A stretch of 64,000 nucleotides of DNA from Galerina marginata (taxonomy: Eukaryota > Basidiomycota > Agaricomycetes > Agaricales > Galerinaceae), in contig JAECYW010000003.1 of the NCBI GenBank assembly GCA_023014335.1, positions 1,426,001 to 1,490,000 on the forward strand. Reading direction: 5' to 3'. Shown here piece by piece: positions 48,319 through 61,700 of the stretch; position 1 is the stretch's first letter, and each line of letters starts with the position of its first letter. The position numbers and the translations under genes were made by a program. The notes below the pieces were generated by a model, which was given only the letters and a program-made list of their open reading frames with translations, was not told the DNA's origin and searched no databases.

Positions 48319-49970
48319 GTCCAGCAGCCTTTGAAGCCTCGAATAAGCCTTTGCAGCGTCGGTCGAGCGGGAAATGACGAATGTGCTCAGAAAATATTGG
48401 GAACTTTTCGAAGGTATAAAACTTATAAGAAGGCGGCGAAAAACGCAGGATTCTCCGATCAAAATGGAAGAGGATTTGCATGGGGTTAAAAACCAGGTCA
48501 GAAAATTGTGAGACCGACCAAAGATGGGGTATCAAAAGCAACATCTAGACTGATATCAGGAATCACCATCCCATCTGATGACATTCTTATGAAGAGTCGT
48601 GGATACGGAACCATTGGCGAGTTTTGCAAATTGCTGCAAGGCACACGGATTTCGCGATCACATGATCCGGAGCTACTGCCCTAATTTGGCAATGCGCCAT
48701 GCGAGGAGCGTGCAATAATGGAGTTGCTGCCGTCTGTGCTATGTCATCTCAACTAATAGCGGCTAACTAGCCAGCTTCAAAAAGTTCAAAAAGATAGGCC
48801 CGTATGAAGTTTGCTTGTTTGTAAGATGTCTGGCCGTGCCGAAGCTTCTTTTTCTGCTCCGAAAGGTAACCGAAAGGACGGCAAGATTTCGAAAATCTTG
48901 AATTAAGTTTTCCTGGCCGTAACGCTAACAAACATCGGGGGTTCTAGCGATGAACGTTTGTAAGAAATAAAAAGTCAGGAGGGCCCTGCGGCGGTACCTG
49001 CCAAAGTGATCCGTCTCTTGCATGTCCCTAAGTAGAAGCTTAAGGTTTCTTCATATAACTTCGGATTATTGGCCATTGCACATTTAACAGGTACAAGGTG
49101 TCGTATCCCCTCATGGAAGGCGAACGTTTGAACGGAGGAGTTTGAAGCAGAAAATCATTCCGGCGGACGGTGGCTACCTAACGACGAAAAACCGTTGAGA
49201 GCCTTTCAGAGCTTGTCCGATTTCGCATACGAGCATAACAAGGAAGCAAGGACAACGGCAAGGCCATCACCACGACGATATTCTTATTCTTCCACTCCTC
49301 CTCCACGACCGATAGCTCACGAGGTTACCTTGTGTGATGCTTTGACAACAGATGCTGGCGAGATAAGTAAAACAATAAGATGTGAGGCTCGCACAAGATA
49401 CCCACTAGCGTAGGTGGACAATATGCATTCACCCGGACCACTACCCTCAAGTGAGTCCGTGCCTAAGTCGACAATTCCTAACAGAAACTCGGGGGGCAGC
49501 CACAGGATCAACCATTTTATCCAAAACAGTCAATGGGAGTCACTTCAAGCGAGGTGGAAATGGTCGTTGTAGATACCGGGTTTGTCTACAGTTCTCCAGG
49601 AAAGAGTCACTCTTCAGATTTTCAAGTGGTACATACCATGTACGCGCATAGCTGCTGGTAGCCAAGGAACGCGACGACCAAACGCGACCGGAGCCAGTAG
49701 CCAGCTGCAGCCAAAGTGAAAGAACCCAGGTTTGGTCGCAATCATACATATGTCATAAACAAGTGCCCGACTTTGGGAGAGCGCCATATTATAGACTTCT
49801 GTTCGACAGCAAAGTTTTCCGTTGAATTAACGAAGTCGAGTTAGTACTTGGGGGCCCTGAGTGAAGCTATGATAGATGATTCGACAGACGGCATTGTGGG
49901 AAGATTGCGTAATGTCCATCGATTGCAGCCTTTGCAGGGGGCTCTTCGTACTTCGTTCCACCGTCATACC
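48319..49970. other. Intergenic region, no gene supported
   Basis: About 1.6 kb upstream of the DUF6533 gene. No coherent coding sequence was found. The right edge contains GTCATACC at 49963-49970, the left target-site copy of the adjoining hAT-like element. Confidence 0.4.
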
Positions 49971-50698
49971 CAGGGGGCTACCAGCGGGGATTGCCGAACA
50001 CTCACTTCAAACGAATCCTGCTTGACATTTCCCTTGGGGTCCTGTCTCAAATAGGTGGGTGCCATCAGTCCTGCCCGGGCCTGCCTTCCTGGTAGCAATC
50101 AAAAGATAATCGTCCTCTGAATTTATCTACATCACTCGACATCCTATATCTATAAAGTACCGTGAAACCTCTTACTCAACTCGAATGAGTAGAAGGTAGA
50201 GAAGTACTTGAACCACTACGTTTTCTGCTCACCTCGAAAGGCTCATCCGTGTCCATCACATCAAATTGTCATCAATTGCATCGCTTCCGGCCACCCAGCA
50301 TCATCTTTCTTTTCGGTTGTTTTTTTGTCTGTCACTCGAGGTGCCGTAGCGCTCAGTCTTCGAGCTTAGTGTTATGTGAGCGGACAAGAGTTGGCTTGGG
50401 AAAGGGGAAACTGCCCATCTTCACGAAGATAGTGCACCAGGTGTGGTAAAGAAGATTGTACTTTGATTGTAGTTCTAAAATGTGTATACACATTGGAAGA
50501 AGAGACTAAGATACCGGAAGGCAGTTAGATGATAAGGAAAGACACAATACGATGAATATCTCAAGGTCAAAACCGTTATTGATATGATTACCAGGCAGGA
50601 CTGATGGCACCCGCCTATTTAAGACAGGACCCCAAGGGAAATGTCAAGCAGGATTCGTTTGAAGTGAGTGTTCGGCAATCCCCGCTGGTAGCCCCCTG
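49971..50698. mobile_element. Non-autonomous hAT-like transposon (MITE) with long inverted repeats
   Basis: The left arm (about 49971-50088) starts CAGGGGGCTACCAGCGGGG and is repeated as a near-perfect reverse complement of about 115 bp ending at 50698. The element is flanked on both sides by GTCATACC (49963-49970 and 50699-50706). An 8-bp duplication and CAGGG termini are the hallmarks of the hAT superfamily. The interior is about 500 bp with no transposase frame. Arm differences number only two or three, so the insertion or last gene conversion is fairly recent. Confidence 0.85.
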
Positions 50699-50720
50699 GT
50701 CATACCCTGCTGAAGAGGTA

Positions 50721-51412
50721 CAGTCGCGGACAGACAAAGTCGACAACCCTGGTATCTCGGCTCCCAGGCAATATTTTGGTATAATTTTTTCAGAATCTTG
50801 ATCAGCTCAACGAAATACGTCGAAAAACACACCTCCGAAGTTTTTCCCACGAGCGGATGTGTTCGGCCAAATTTTTGGCCAAAATTTTCGACATTTATAG
50901 ACCCAATTCAGTGTCCTAGGTGACCAAAATTACCTTGAACTGGCTCATGACAGGTTAAATTTTTGAAAATGATTTCCACCGCGTTGGTGGCGCCCTTGAT
51001 CACCTGTAAATGGTGGTTTTGCTGATGAACGCACTCCCAAAGAAAGTTAAGGGTCTCCGGTAGGCACCGAGCGGACCCTGATTACCGATCAATTTCTATT
51101 TTAGGTCAGTTTTTTTGAATTTATTTAGCTAAAACGGCTCGATAGAAGCTTCCAATTTCTATGGGACCATTCGCCGCTCATCAAAAGGAATCGATTGCGC
51201 TAATTTTCATGATTTTTGGGGCAATTCCCACGATCCGGCCAATTTTTGAAGGCCCTAAACCCTTATTTGGACATTTATGAGGGAACGGCTCGATAAAATT
51301 TGATGAACTTGGGATCGTTGGAACCGTCTCATCAATCCGCGTCGATTGCGCCTATTTTCGGGGAATTTGGTGAAGTTTGGTATTTTTTGTCGACTTTGTC
51401 TGTCCGCGACTG
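50721..51412. mobile_element. Non-autonomous Tc1/pogo-like transposon (MITE)
   Basis: The termini CAGTCGCGGACAGACAAAGT (continuing CGACAA, 26 bp) at 50721 and the exact reverse complement ending at 51412 are flanked by TA on each side. The interior has two imperfect direct repeats built around AACGGCTCGATA and TCGATTGCGC (about 51137-51215 and 51284-51360). No transposase is encoded. The CAGTCG start is shared with the element at 5999-6586, so the two may be mobilised by related transposases. Confidence 0.8.
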
Positions 51413-51634
51413 TAATTATCAAATGGCGCGAAATGATGGGTCTCGTGCCGTATGTCATTTTATCTCACATTTTTGCCTGGATTGGAACTGAACTTTAAAT
51501 GAACTATCAAGGCCCCTAGATTCCCTGGACGTTCTCGTGGACAAGAAATCCAGCCCCCAAACCTCGGCTCACCAATCCGCCTTGCGGCTCCAGATTCAAT
51601 CTCTGCTAGACCTGGTCGTGCAACAAATAGATCA

Positions 51635-53274
51635 ATGAGCGGTGTGGAGGGACAGGCAGTAACCAGGTAAACGTGCAAATTGAAGCCGGGTTGATTCTGG
51701 TATTGACGCCCTAAACGGCCTTTGAGGAGGCCCCAGGCTTCCATTCTTCAATCCGCGTCGCAGGTCGGCATCCATGGCGGGAATTTCAATACATCTGGAG
51801 CGCATCAAGTCAACCTTACGTTCAATGGTACGCCTTCTGGAATAATGTATTTCACAATTTATAAACAGTAGCGGACTAGTGGGAGGAACGGGTCCTTCCC
51901 AGGATCCAGGTCAATTAGTAAGGATTACTACCAGCATTCCCATGTTTATCTCTATTCTAATTACAAATTACAGCAAGAAATGGAACCTTCGACTGAAAAC
52001 ACTGGACGTACACGAGACGTCCAATCCACGCTTTCAAATCGTAGGCAAAATTCTCAACATCTTGACTTAGCAATTCCTCATGTCGAAGATAGGCACTTAC
52101 TACAATCCACCCGCCCCGACACGAAGAGGCGGTTACGAAATTTACTATCAGCATATTGCAGCCCAGCGACGTGGCTCGGCATTATGGATCCCAGAGCCCA
52201 GTAGGACCCTTCCTCCTCAATATCGAAGGAACGGAGTGACAATCGGGGACCTTGGTGTTATATCCGAATTCGGGAGCTTCGATTTCCTCTTCAATATATG
52301 TCACCCACGCGATCACCCTATTCATCCTCCAGGGCTTCCAGAAACATTTACTCCGCTACCTATTTCACCAAGTAACATTACTCAATACTCAGAATTTATA
52401 GGAGAGAGCTATCTCTCCAGTGAATCTGTCAAGAAGTCGACACATCAGGGTGATCAATCGTATGTCTTCGATTCATTGTTTTCTTCCATTTTTCGTTGAT
52501 CACCAACCATAAAGCGGACTCGTTTTTGAAACGTCTGCCTTGGAAGGTGCCCTCCTTATGATGCCGGTTGGATCAAACTCTGCGGACTTGATAAGTAAAG
52601 CCAGAGTCCGAAAATTTTTCAAGGACAACGCAGAGAATTGGTACACATATGCCAACAATGAACGCGAGTGGGAGGTGAGGAATGGCGAATTGCGTCTGGT
52701 AATAGGCCACGACAAAACTACGGCCTGGGGTATGGCAACATTTTCGAACTCGACAACGGAGGAAGGGCCTTGTATGCTGAAATTTAAACCGGTGGAATCG
52801 AGCAATGTTGGCAGGACTTACGGCTGGGAGTATTCGGGTACTGCCCAAGTCAGAACTGGTCCCGATCCAGACCAAATGCAAGCTCTGCGAGCAGCGGAAC
52901 CACCGCAAGATAGCGTTGAATATGAAAACCAGACTCTGTTTGTACGTACTATCAATGTAACCCTCCAGGATGCTGTCTGGAAAGCGCTGGCTTTCGACTT
53001 CGGAGAGGTGGAAGTTGATGATGACCTGTCTGGGAACAACATGGTGGACCCGCACCCTTCGTCACCTCATACCGATCGTTATAGATCTTCCAAAGGTTCA
53101 CGTAAAGACCTCCCGACTTCTGGGGGTCAATCAGAACCCCGTCGTGTTGCATTTGAAAACACTCTCCACTCGGTAGCGATTCCAACCATGACACCCCTTC
53201 ATGATAATCAATTGGTTACACCGCTGGTAGGCGACCATCTTCAATCTATGGCATTGTTCTTGAATGCAGGCTGA
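51635..53274 (+). CDS. Family X copy B, paralogue of the 41345 gene
   Basis: Six exons: 51635-51658, 51737-51827, 51880-51909, 51978-52040, 52093-52459 and 52515-53274. They total 444 residues in frame, with intron phases matching copy A. The 5' exon is the least certain. The motif SASQVGIHGGNFNTSG repeats the GG-x-F tag. Shared blocks are RRGSALWIPEPSRTLPP, RRNGVTIGDLGVISEFGSFD, FLFNICHPRDHPIHP, LEGALLMMPVGSNSADL, LRLVIGHDKTTAWGMATFSN and TYGWEYSGTAQVRTGP. Divergence is substantial, so the duplication is not recent. Function unknown. Confidence 0.72.
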
Positions 53275-53360
53275 ATGCTTTTTTCAGTCCAAGCACCCGT
53301 CAAATGACATCAATGAAATGCTATTGAAGGCAAGCCACCTTGCATCACGAAATATCCAAA

Positions 53361-56300
53361 ATGTCACAATTCACTTTCAAGCAGCTCCATCCCGATGCAA
53401 GAATGGCTATTACTGAAGACGGAGATTGGATTTCAGTCCTCAGTGAGGTAATGTCAAAATCATGGACTCTTTGCCTGCCAACCATTTAATGGCCATACAG
53501 GACGACTATGTCTTGCCACCAGCCGACGAGCTCATCCGGCGCATTTTCGATAGTTTCGTTGCTCGCAAGGATGAAGGTTTGTTCCAATTTGCGGTGGTTT
53601 ACCTTCTGCCATTTACCATTTATTGTCAGGTGTAGTGTTCCTTGAAAAAAAAGAAAAAGTGCGGATTTTGGTACTGCCAGGCAGATATCTACTAACCGTC
53701 GATATTCGGATAGGAGACCCCGACGATCTCTCCTTTGTCCCCACTACCTCTCAAAACACCAAAACCTCCTCATCTTTTCACTTCTGACTCTATCGAATCT
53801 GTGACCTTCTCGCGTGGTTCGTCTGCATCTGAAGCACCAAAGAGTCCAGAGCGAGTGGGCTTTTTAGACCCCTCAACTGGTCAGCGACGTGACAATGAGC
53901 TAGACGGAGTGACCCGACAAGTCAAGAAAGCAACGGAACCCACCCCAAAGCCCCGACCTGCGGAGGAATCAGGACCCACTGGGGCATCCAAACGACCCCC
54001 GTCAAACGCTGGCTTCATCAGAGATCCTCCAACTTCACCCAAAGTAGAGCCTGTTCGACCAATTGCATTGAAACATTTTACTCCAGACATTCAAACAAAC
54101 ACTCTTTCCCGAACGAGAGCCTGCTGGGAAATTTTGAGGCAACATGTTTTTTCAGCCGCTAGTCGCCCGATGACGGCGCTAATGCATTCTGGGTCGGCTC
54201 AGTCTTCCGTTACCAATAGTTCACTGTCGAGGTCGGTTGTGACAAACCATGTTGTCGGACGGGCTCAAGATGTAGGGAACGACGCCCACAAACTCGGCGA
54301 GGATATTCTTAGCAGTTGTGCCATTGCTAGGTACGGGCGAAGGTTCGGAAAGGAAAAGGACATTCCTGGCTCAACCACGACTTTGACTGACATGGAAACT
54401 AAGGCCCCGTTTGCTACCGCTGGGGGGAAGAAGATGGACGACATTCATCGTCAGCTGCCTGTTGCACCATTAGCAACTCAGTCCACAGCACCACTGGGCA
54501 CAGCAGCGCCTTCTCTTCGCTTTCTTCACCAAGTTCTCCTCTATCATGTTCGTTCGCCAGAATTAAACGTAGCTGTGAATCTGCCGCATGAAAGTCAAGT
54601 TTTATCGACATTGCTATGTCCCTTTCTGACTCCCATCAAATATCCTGCCACACAACTGGAGGAAGAAAAAATTATGGCCATGGAGGCATTCGAAGTATTG
54701 TCCAATAGTTGGATTCCTTCTGACGAGGTAAATAGACAACGAAATCTGCAACATATTGACACTACTAATTCATATTTTTTTTATCTTTCAGACGGCCTGT
54801 GTTGAACGCTGTTTGTGGTGCACCAAAACCGCTACGAACCTTGCCCCGAGCTCAGCACGCACAAGGATTCTTGGTTTGCTATGGCACACTCTAGTCCCAG
54901 GAGACCGGAACAGGATTGTTCTAACGACACAAGGCTTTCAATCTATTTCCACCGGCTTGTTTTTGCTTCTGGTATCGCTTTACCGTTCTTCTACGGCCTC
55001 TACAAACATTGACAACCCGCACGCTTCGTCCCCGGCTACGCGGAGTCATTTCCCATTCGCCTCAGCCAACTTTCAACAACCTCCTCATCCGGATATCAGT
55101 CTTCTTCAAGAATTGATACTGCAATTTCTTTCTGGCTCCCTCGGAGAGCTCGATAGTGAACAGGTGCAAGAGGTGTATGGAGTGGAATTTGCACCTCTAG
55201 ACACCAGACACCTGAGCACTGTAAGGAGATCAGTGTTCCTAGATTCACTGGTAAACACCATCGAAGGCAGTCCCGCATCCGGAGAATGGCTTTTGTGTAA
55301 TGTAATTGAAGTGTGTCCTCTCTCCTCATACTCCGCCGTAGCAGGAAACGTGGCTAATAAAATATACCCTTCCTCCCAGCATTATTGGCCACCTCCGCCG
55401 TTTGATACGTGGACAACACTACAAGCTGCCATTTCCTGTCATAAATTGAGCTCTTTCTGTCGACTTTCGCTGGTGTTGCTCCAGCCCTTCATCTCTCACT
55501 CTGCAACACCCTCTACTCCTAGTCATACACCCATCTCATTTTCTTCCACCTCAGATTCCTTGTCTTCCTCGACTCCTTCGTTAAATCTTCTGGCCTTCCA
55601 AACACAAAACATTAATATCCTATCGTGTCTAGTCTCAATCCTACAAAACAGAATCATACCCGAAGCCGAAGCCTTGACTGATGGTACTGCGCTCCAGCAG
55701 AAGGTTGTGCACGATACTAGAATTTGTGTTACCAGGGTTCTGTTGGAATTCTTGTGTATGGACGCCAATGCGGGAAATTCCATGAGTGGCCCGACAGCTT
55801 ATATCTCCATGGCTCCCAGTTCTAGATTTGCAGACAGCTCGTCTGATGGGGCGAAAGAGCTTGTCCAGTGGGCCACGGACACGTTGAGTCAATGGTACAG
55901 GGCTGGGGATGCTTCGCCCTGGAAAGTCATTCTGGAGATGACCTTTCGGCAGGTGGTAAGTGCTGTCTCCATCTCCAGCGTCTAACAGTTCCACAAGGTT
56001 CACGGGCATGTTTCTACCTATCAGATTGCCGCAGATTGGTCAACTTCAATTGCCGTTCTCTCTTCTTTGTTGAAGTCCTTACCCGCTGACCTGAAGAAAC
56101 CAATTTTTTCTTTTATTATTCCTATTTTAAACGACGTAAGTGTTGAACGTTGACTTTTCAGTCTGCGCCTTCTGAACTTGGATAACACATGCAGCAACTC
56201 GTCCAACGCCCGCCTCCTCATCCCTTTGCAGCCCTTTCATCGTTCCTTACTTCTATTTCTAAAACGCTGCCCCCCATATTCTTCAAACCCCTGTTTGCAT

Positions 56301-59300
56301 GCGCGGCCTCCAACAAAGAAGTCATCGTGGTCAACCAATTCTGTACCATCCGGTTGCATTCGAAATATGTTGAAGACTATTGGGTCCGAGACATGGAGAT
56401 GATATGCATTGCAGTTCTCGGCGACGGGGCTAACGCTAAGCCCGGTGGTACGGAAGGCTCGTGGGGCATTGCTCGTCTCGGTCAGCTCGTGCTCCTAGCC
56501 GAACTCATTTGGAAGATCCAGAAAATTCGACATGAAAAAGAGGCATCGGCGAGCGTAAGTCTCCTCAGCACGTAGTCGTATGATCTACCGACAAGCATAT
56601 TCCACAGACTTCCGACCCGAGGTATGCTGATGTTATTCGGTCAGTATCACAATTAGAGGGGCGTTTGTGGTTGATGATCGAGGCGAAGGTAACTTGAAGC
56701 ACTTTTACACAACGAAGGTCTGAATTCACCCTGGGATGCAGGAACGAATTATGATGCTTCCTATGTCGCAACGTTTACTAATCTGTGTCTTGTTTCGCGA
56801 GTTGAGATTGCTGACTCGGTCGATGAAGCCGTGGGTGTATCTTCTTCGATGACTTCAACTATATTTTTTTGATTTGTTGGCTCTTCAGTGCTCCATGGTT
56901 GTCACGAACTCTACAATGGTTCAATGTCTTTTTTGCGGATGACGATCTTGGCCACCTGAAACAGGAAGTAACTGATTCGATGGAGCGTGTTCAAAGATTG
57001 TATATGGCTCCACAAAGGGAGGCTAGCAAGGTACTGTTTTATGCCTTGAACTCATTGCCCTTGCTCATAGTTACTCTTGCCCTGGTTTAGCACCATACTT
57101 CAACAATACTAGTTGCTACAGCAGACAAGGCCCTACCCGCCGCTGATGTGGTCACCACTAAAGCCCTCAACCTTGTGACCAGTGTCCAGCACAGAAAACT
57201 CATTGATTCACTGTCGAGAGGTTATCTCTCCAAGGCTCTGGAACTCTTTGTCACCATGTCAGCCCTTATTGTGGAGGAAGATTACAGAAGCATTGGGTCT
57301 CTTCTGTGGGAACATTGCTTGTTGGGTGACACTGATACGTCTTCGACCGCATCGGTCAGTGTCAACCTCGTTCGTTGATCTTGACCCTGACTCAAAATTT
57401 CGTAGGCATGTTTTTTGCTCATGCAATGCGCGGAGAAGACGCCTTCAGATTTGCTTGGTGTTATTGATGTTGATTTGCAAACGTGAGTGATATTCAGACC
57501 ATTTCTTCATCAAATTGAAACCCTTTCTACCCAAAGTTCAGATGACACCACTCGACTTGAAAGTGTTCGAAAGATTGGCATTTTGATCAATTGGCGGTTC
57601 CAAATAATGTCACAAAACTTTTTGACAGATAAAACACACCGTCCGTTTAAGCCAGCGCGCTCACCATTGCCGTTTATTGCCACGGATATCGGAACCAGCC
57701 TCTATGTCCGTGTTGAAGGTTCGAAGGAGAACAGAGATAGTGACTACGTATCTTTAGAGTTGAGGCAGCGTTTAGCAAAGCTTGGTTTGGCAGAGCAAGA
57801 TGCTGGCGTTGTCGACCGTCTGCAGGAGTGGATCCGAACGCCAATGTCCATCTTGCCAGCCGACCAGCTAGATCGCATGGAAGTCGGCACAACGGACTCG
57901 GCACCTCCTCATTCCCCTCTTAACAGTCCACAACCTCCTCCAAGAAAACCGAGCTCTCTGACTCTGCAGCCTGAAGTTGCGTCTGCTCTTCTACATAGAA
58001 ATCCCGGTTCTGGAAGTCCGATTATTGGAGTTAAACGAAGGGCTGTTTTTGTACCCTCATTGTCCCTCATTTTCCCCCGTCTTGCGACATCATTGTGCGA
58101 CCCAAACTTCGATGTTGCATCAGCAGCGAGGACGACTATTTTGGACCTAATGAGAAGCGATCCTTCTCTCCTCACGAGGCCCGTTTTCGAACATCTGGCT
58201 GGAGAGAACAAGGACATCAAATTGGCAAATTCCACTTTAACGGCGCTGATATATGCTCGTCGGTTGCTGCCTCCACCTCTAACCTATAATATCTTCAACA
58301 ATTTAGTGGGTTTCTTGAAAGTTATTTCAAGAGACACCGGGTCTGTTGACTCCCATTACGAATTTTCCCTTGTGATGCCCATCCTGGCGAGTCTCGCGAC
58401 ACAAGTTAGCGGCATGTCTATCAAAGAAATTCGCCGTTCCAAAGCCGAGCATTTTTTCATTCCATCTGGATCGTTGTGGTTCACCGCCTCGGCCCCCAAA
58501 GGTCCGATGTTTCCACGAAGTCTCGAAGAAATCCCCAATCCTCTTGGGCCTGTACCCCAGGCTTTGGTATCGATGACGATGATCCGAGTTTCACAGAACA
58601 TGTTCCTCCTCTCCATGTTGAAGCGGAACTATCAAGATGTTCAAGTAATTCGGAAAAGCATGTCACGGTTGACCCTGCCTTCGCTTGAAAATCTGGGCCC
58701 AACAAAGGATTTGGAGCCGTATAACTTTGTGCCCCGAAAACATCAGTCAAACCCCCGTCCCTCTTCCACGAATGGAGCCGTTGAAGTTCTGTCGTTGGTA
58801 TTGTCAAGGAGCTACATACTTCTTGTGGCCCAGATTTTCCGTTCATTGCCACAGCACTCTAGCAACCAGCCTGAGCTAGCACTCCTGATCGACGGATTGA
58901 ACCGAACTCTTCTTGCACATGGCGATGATGCTAACATCGTTAGCCAGGTTATAATTGGTCTGTTCCTTCGCACCTTTCTGAAAACTATGAAAACTGACGC
59001 TCTTTCCATGCAGCCTTTATGGTAGCCGTTGTACGATTCCAAAGACTGTTCACCACAGAGTCTGGATATACTCTATTCATGCCGGCCCTTGTTAAAGTAT
59101 ACGTGGAAAACCCGTCTCGTCCTGGGATTCGTGGCGCCATCGAATACGCAATAAGCCGCTTTTATGTTTTGCATAAAGAGGCTTTCCTTTACCAAACCGT
59201 CATCGCTGTCGGCCAATTGGCCATGCTTCCGGAGATCGACGTTGACCGGTTCTCAAAAAGCGTCTTTGATCTATTCGCATCCCTACAAGAAGGTCCGGCT

Positions 59301-61700
59301 CTTCGTACAGCAGATATAGTTGATATTCGCAACGCGAACAAGGCAGAAGAACGTGAAGCCATCATTATCAAGACGACGGCGGACGAACAACCCAAAAAAT
59401 TGCTGGTGGCCACACGCCACGTCGAATCACAAGCTGGCAGTCATACATCTCTTCATCTTCCAGAGGAATATGAAAGCAGCCGTTTGGGCATGGACGACTT
59501 CGTTCGTTTATTCTTGACTGTGATCGCGTTTGATATTTCGAAAGCAAGAGCACAACACTTCTTACGATTATTGCGGTTCCTCGCGCCTCACCTTTATAGT
59601 GCTTCTGCCTCGACGAAGACGGTGCTGGCTGATGGCATCCTTGCGCTAGGTGCAATTATCATCAAAGCATTCCCGAAACCCAAGAGCGGCGACAATGTAC
59701 CAAAACCGCCGATGCTCGACGAAAATGTCGCGTTTCTATCCCCTGAAACAGGATCGGAGAACAGTACCAAAGAGCCGTCCAGCGTCTCTAGTGATTCAAA
59801 GCTGATGAAGTTCGACTACCTGAAGCTACTGCTCTCCTTTGGCGAAGCCGGCGGCCAAGTAAACGCCACCGTTGCAGGGCACGCAATGGGTGTTGTAAAG
59901 AGTCTCCTGGCTGATTGGGAAGAGGCAAACACGGAGGTTATCTCTAGTTTCCTCGCCGATTTCGTCAGTATGCTGCTTAGTCGTGAAGCACCAGCTGCAC
60001 CGGAAGCAGTGGTTACTTTCCTCAAAGAACTATCTCCCATCGTTCAGGCATACATGGTGGCCGTCGATTTTACCGGAGTCTTCGAAACGATCCTTCGCTT
60101 GGCTGAAATGCCGCAGTATGCCAACGATTCGGCGTTTTGTCATGTTGTCCGGGAGATCAGTGCTGGAGGATTGGTTGCCTGCGACCTTGCAGCTTCCGAG
60201 AACCAGCTCATGACATTCCAGTATCGGCCCAGCTTGATCTGTTTGTTGGCAGGATCTGTCTTCCTTAAAGACGTTGACATTATTGACGAAGTAGAGAAGT
60301 GTTCACCCACATACCAGTTTCTAGCTGGGGTCGTCCTTCCACTAGTTCTTACAATGAAGACTGAAGGGCAAATCTTTGCAGATGGATCGCGAACAGAGGA
60401 GCATCGTACAAAGCTCGCAGTTGCTTGGCTCCGCATTCTTTTCTATGCTGTCAATGCGTGTCAGCAAAGCCGGATGAATAATGAAGGCACAGATACTCAT
60501 GGCCTAGGGGTTTCATTTGACTCCAAATCCGATAAAGGACAACAAAGGGCGTTGGAACGATCTCATCTACCAGCATTCATGATTGCCCTCCAGGTCATAA
60601 AGGTTGTTGTCGTCCGTGGTGCTGAGGATATTTCTTCCTTGCCCCGAGTCGGCATCTGGGAACGCATAGCTTCTTTCTGTCACTCGATATTCGCCGAGGG
60701 CAACTCCGCTTTTGCTTTGAACCCGCAGAGTAACACAACCACTATAACGCTATCTGGATCCTCGCCAACACGCGGACAATCCGACTTGTCCAACTCTGAT
60801 TCCAACCCCTTCGCGGCTAATCCCTCAGACCTCAATCGTCCAGCTTCACCTGTACTCAACACCGACCGCCCACATCAACTCTCTCGCCCCCGCATTATAG
60901 ACTACTCTCTATGGTCCATGCTCGAGTTTACATGTGCCTACCGCAGTCCTCTCCGCATGCAGCTCAAGACACTTACCATGGAGAAGGTCGTAGCTCTTGA
61001 TCAAGAACTCCGGCGCCAAGCGGGACGCAATGGGGGGCTCAGTCGCCTTCCCGCCTCGCCTAGCAGTCGGCGCGCGTCGGCGTCGCTCTTCGCGAAATCA
61101 CGTCAACGCGCGTCCAGTTCGATGGCGCCCTCTCCTGACTCATCGCCGCGGATCATGCCCCCCGCTTCCAACTTGACGCCTTCTCTTTCTTACCTCGAAA
61201 ACCTTAATAGACGACCCCAATACCAGATTCCGCCAGTCTCACCACACCGTCGGCCTGTACGTCAGGGCCCTACTTCGCCCGCTGCATCTCCCTCAACAAT
61301 GTCTCCGATCGGTGCTGGTCTACCCGGAACGGCAAGTACAAGTACCGCGGACGGACGAGAACGGTCAACGACTGCCCAGGCAACAACGATTAAATCACCA
61401 AAACTAATCCAAGAAACCTATAGGCGCATCCGCGCTGTGCAGGACTTCATGGGTTATGACCTGTTACTCCCACTACCTGAAGTAGGTGTAGATGTGTCAG
61501 TTCCAGTGTCAGCCTCCGGTACCCTGCCGTCTATGTCTGTGGGGAGGGATAATGCTACATTGGAGACTTGGAGTAGACAACAAGCTTTGGCTGCGATTAT
61601 GAAGGAAACAGAAGATTTGTTGGAAGAATTTGAAGAGGATTTCGAGTTCGATGGTAGTAGCGTTGTGGTTGATGTTGAACCGAGGACGCCTAACAGCTGA
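53361..61700 (+). CDS. Giant HEAT-like protein, possibly UNC80-related, with GATA-gene-like N-terminal module
   Basis: Fourteen exons: 53361-53447, 53501-53576, 53630-53670, 53714-54727, 54792-55955, 55998-56135, 56195-56554, 56608-56688, 56742-56830, 56889-57030, 57091-57354, 57406-57482, 57537-58957 and 59014-61700. They sum to 2546 residues with all phases consistent. The first roughly 56 residues (HPDARMAITEDGDWISVL, DDYVLPPADELIRRIF) match the N-terminus of the GATA gene at 42978. A disordered Pro/Ser region follows, then long alpha-helical repeat sequence (FFKPLFACAASNKEVIVV, HFLRLLRFLAPHLYSASAS) and a Ser-rich tail ending in an acidic helix. The resemblance to UNC80-type channel-complex scaffolds is from memory and weak. 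An alternative is another HEAT/ARM scaffold. Without the first three exons the frame has no ATG until about 54171. Confidence 0.7.
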
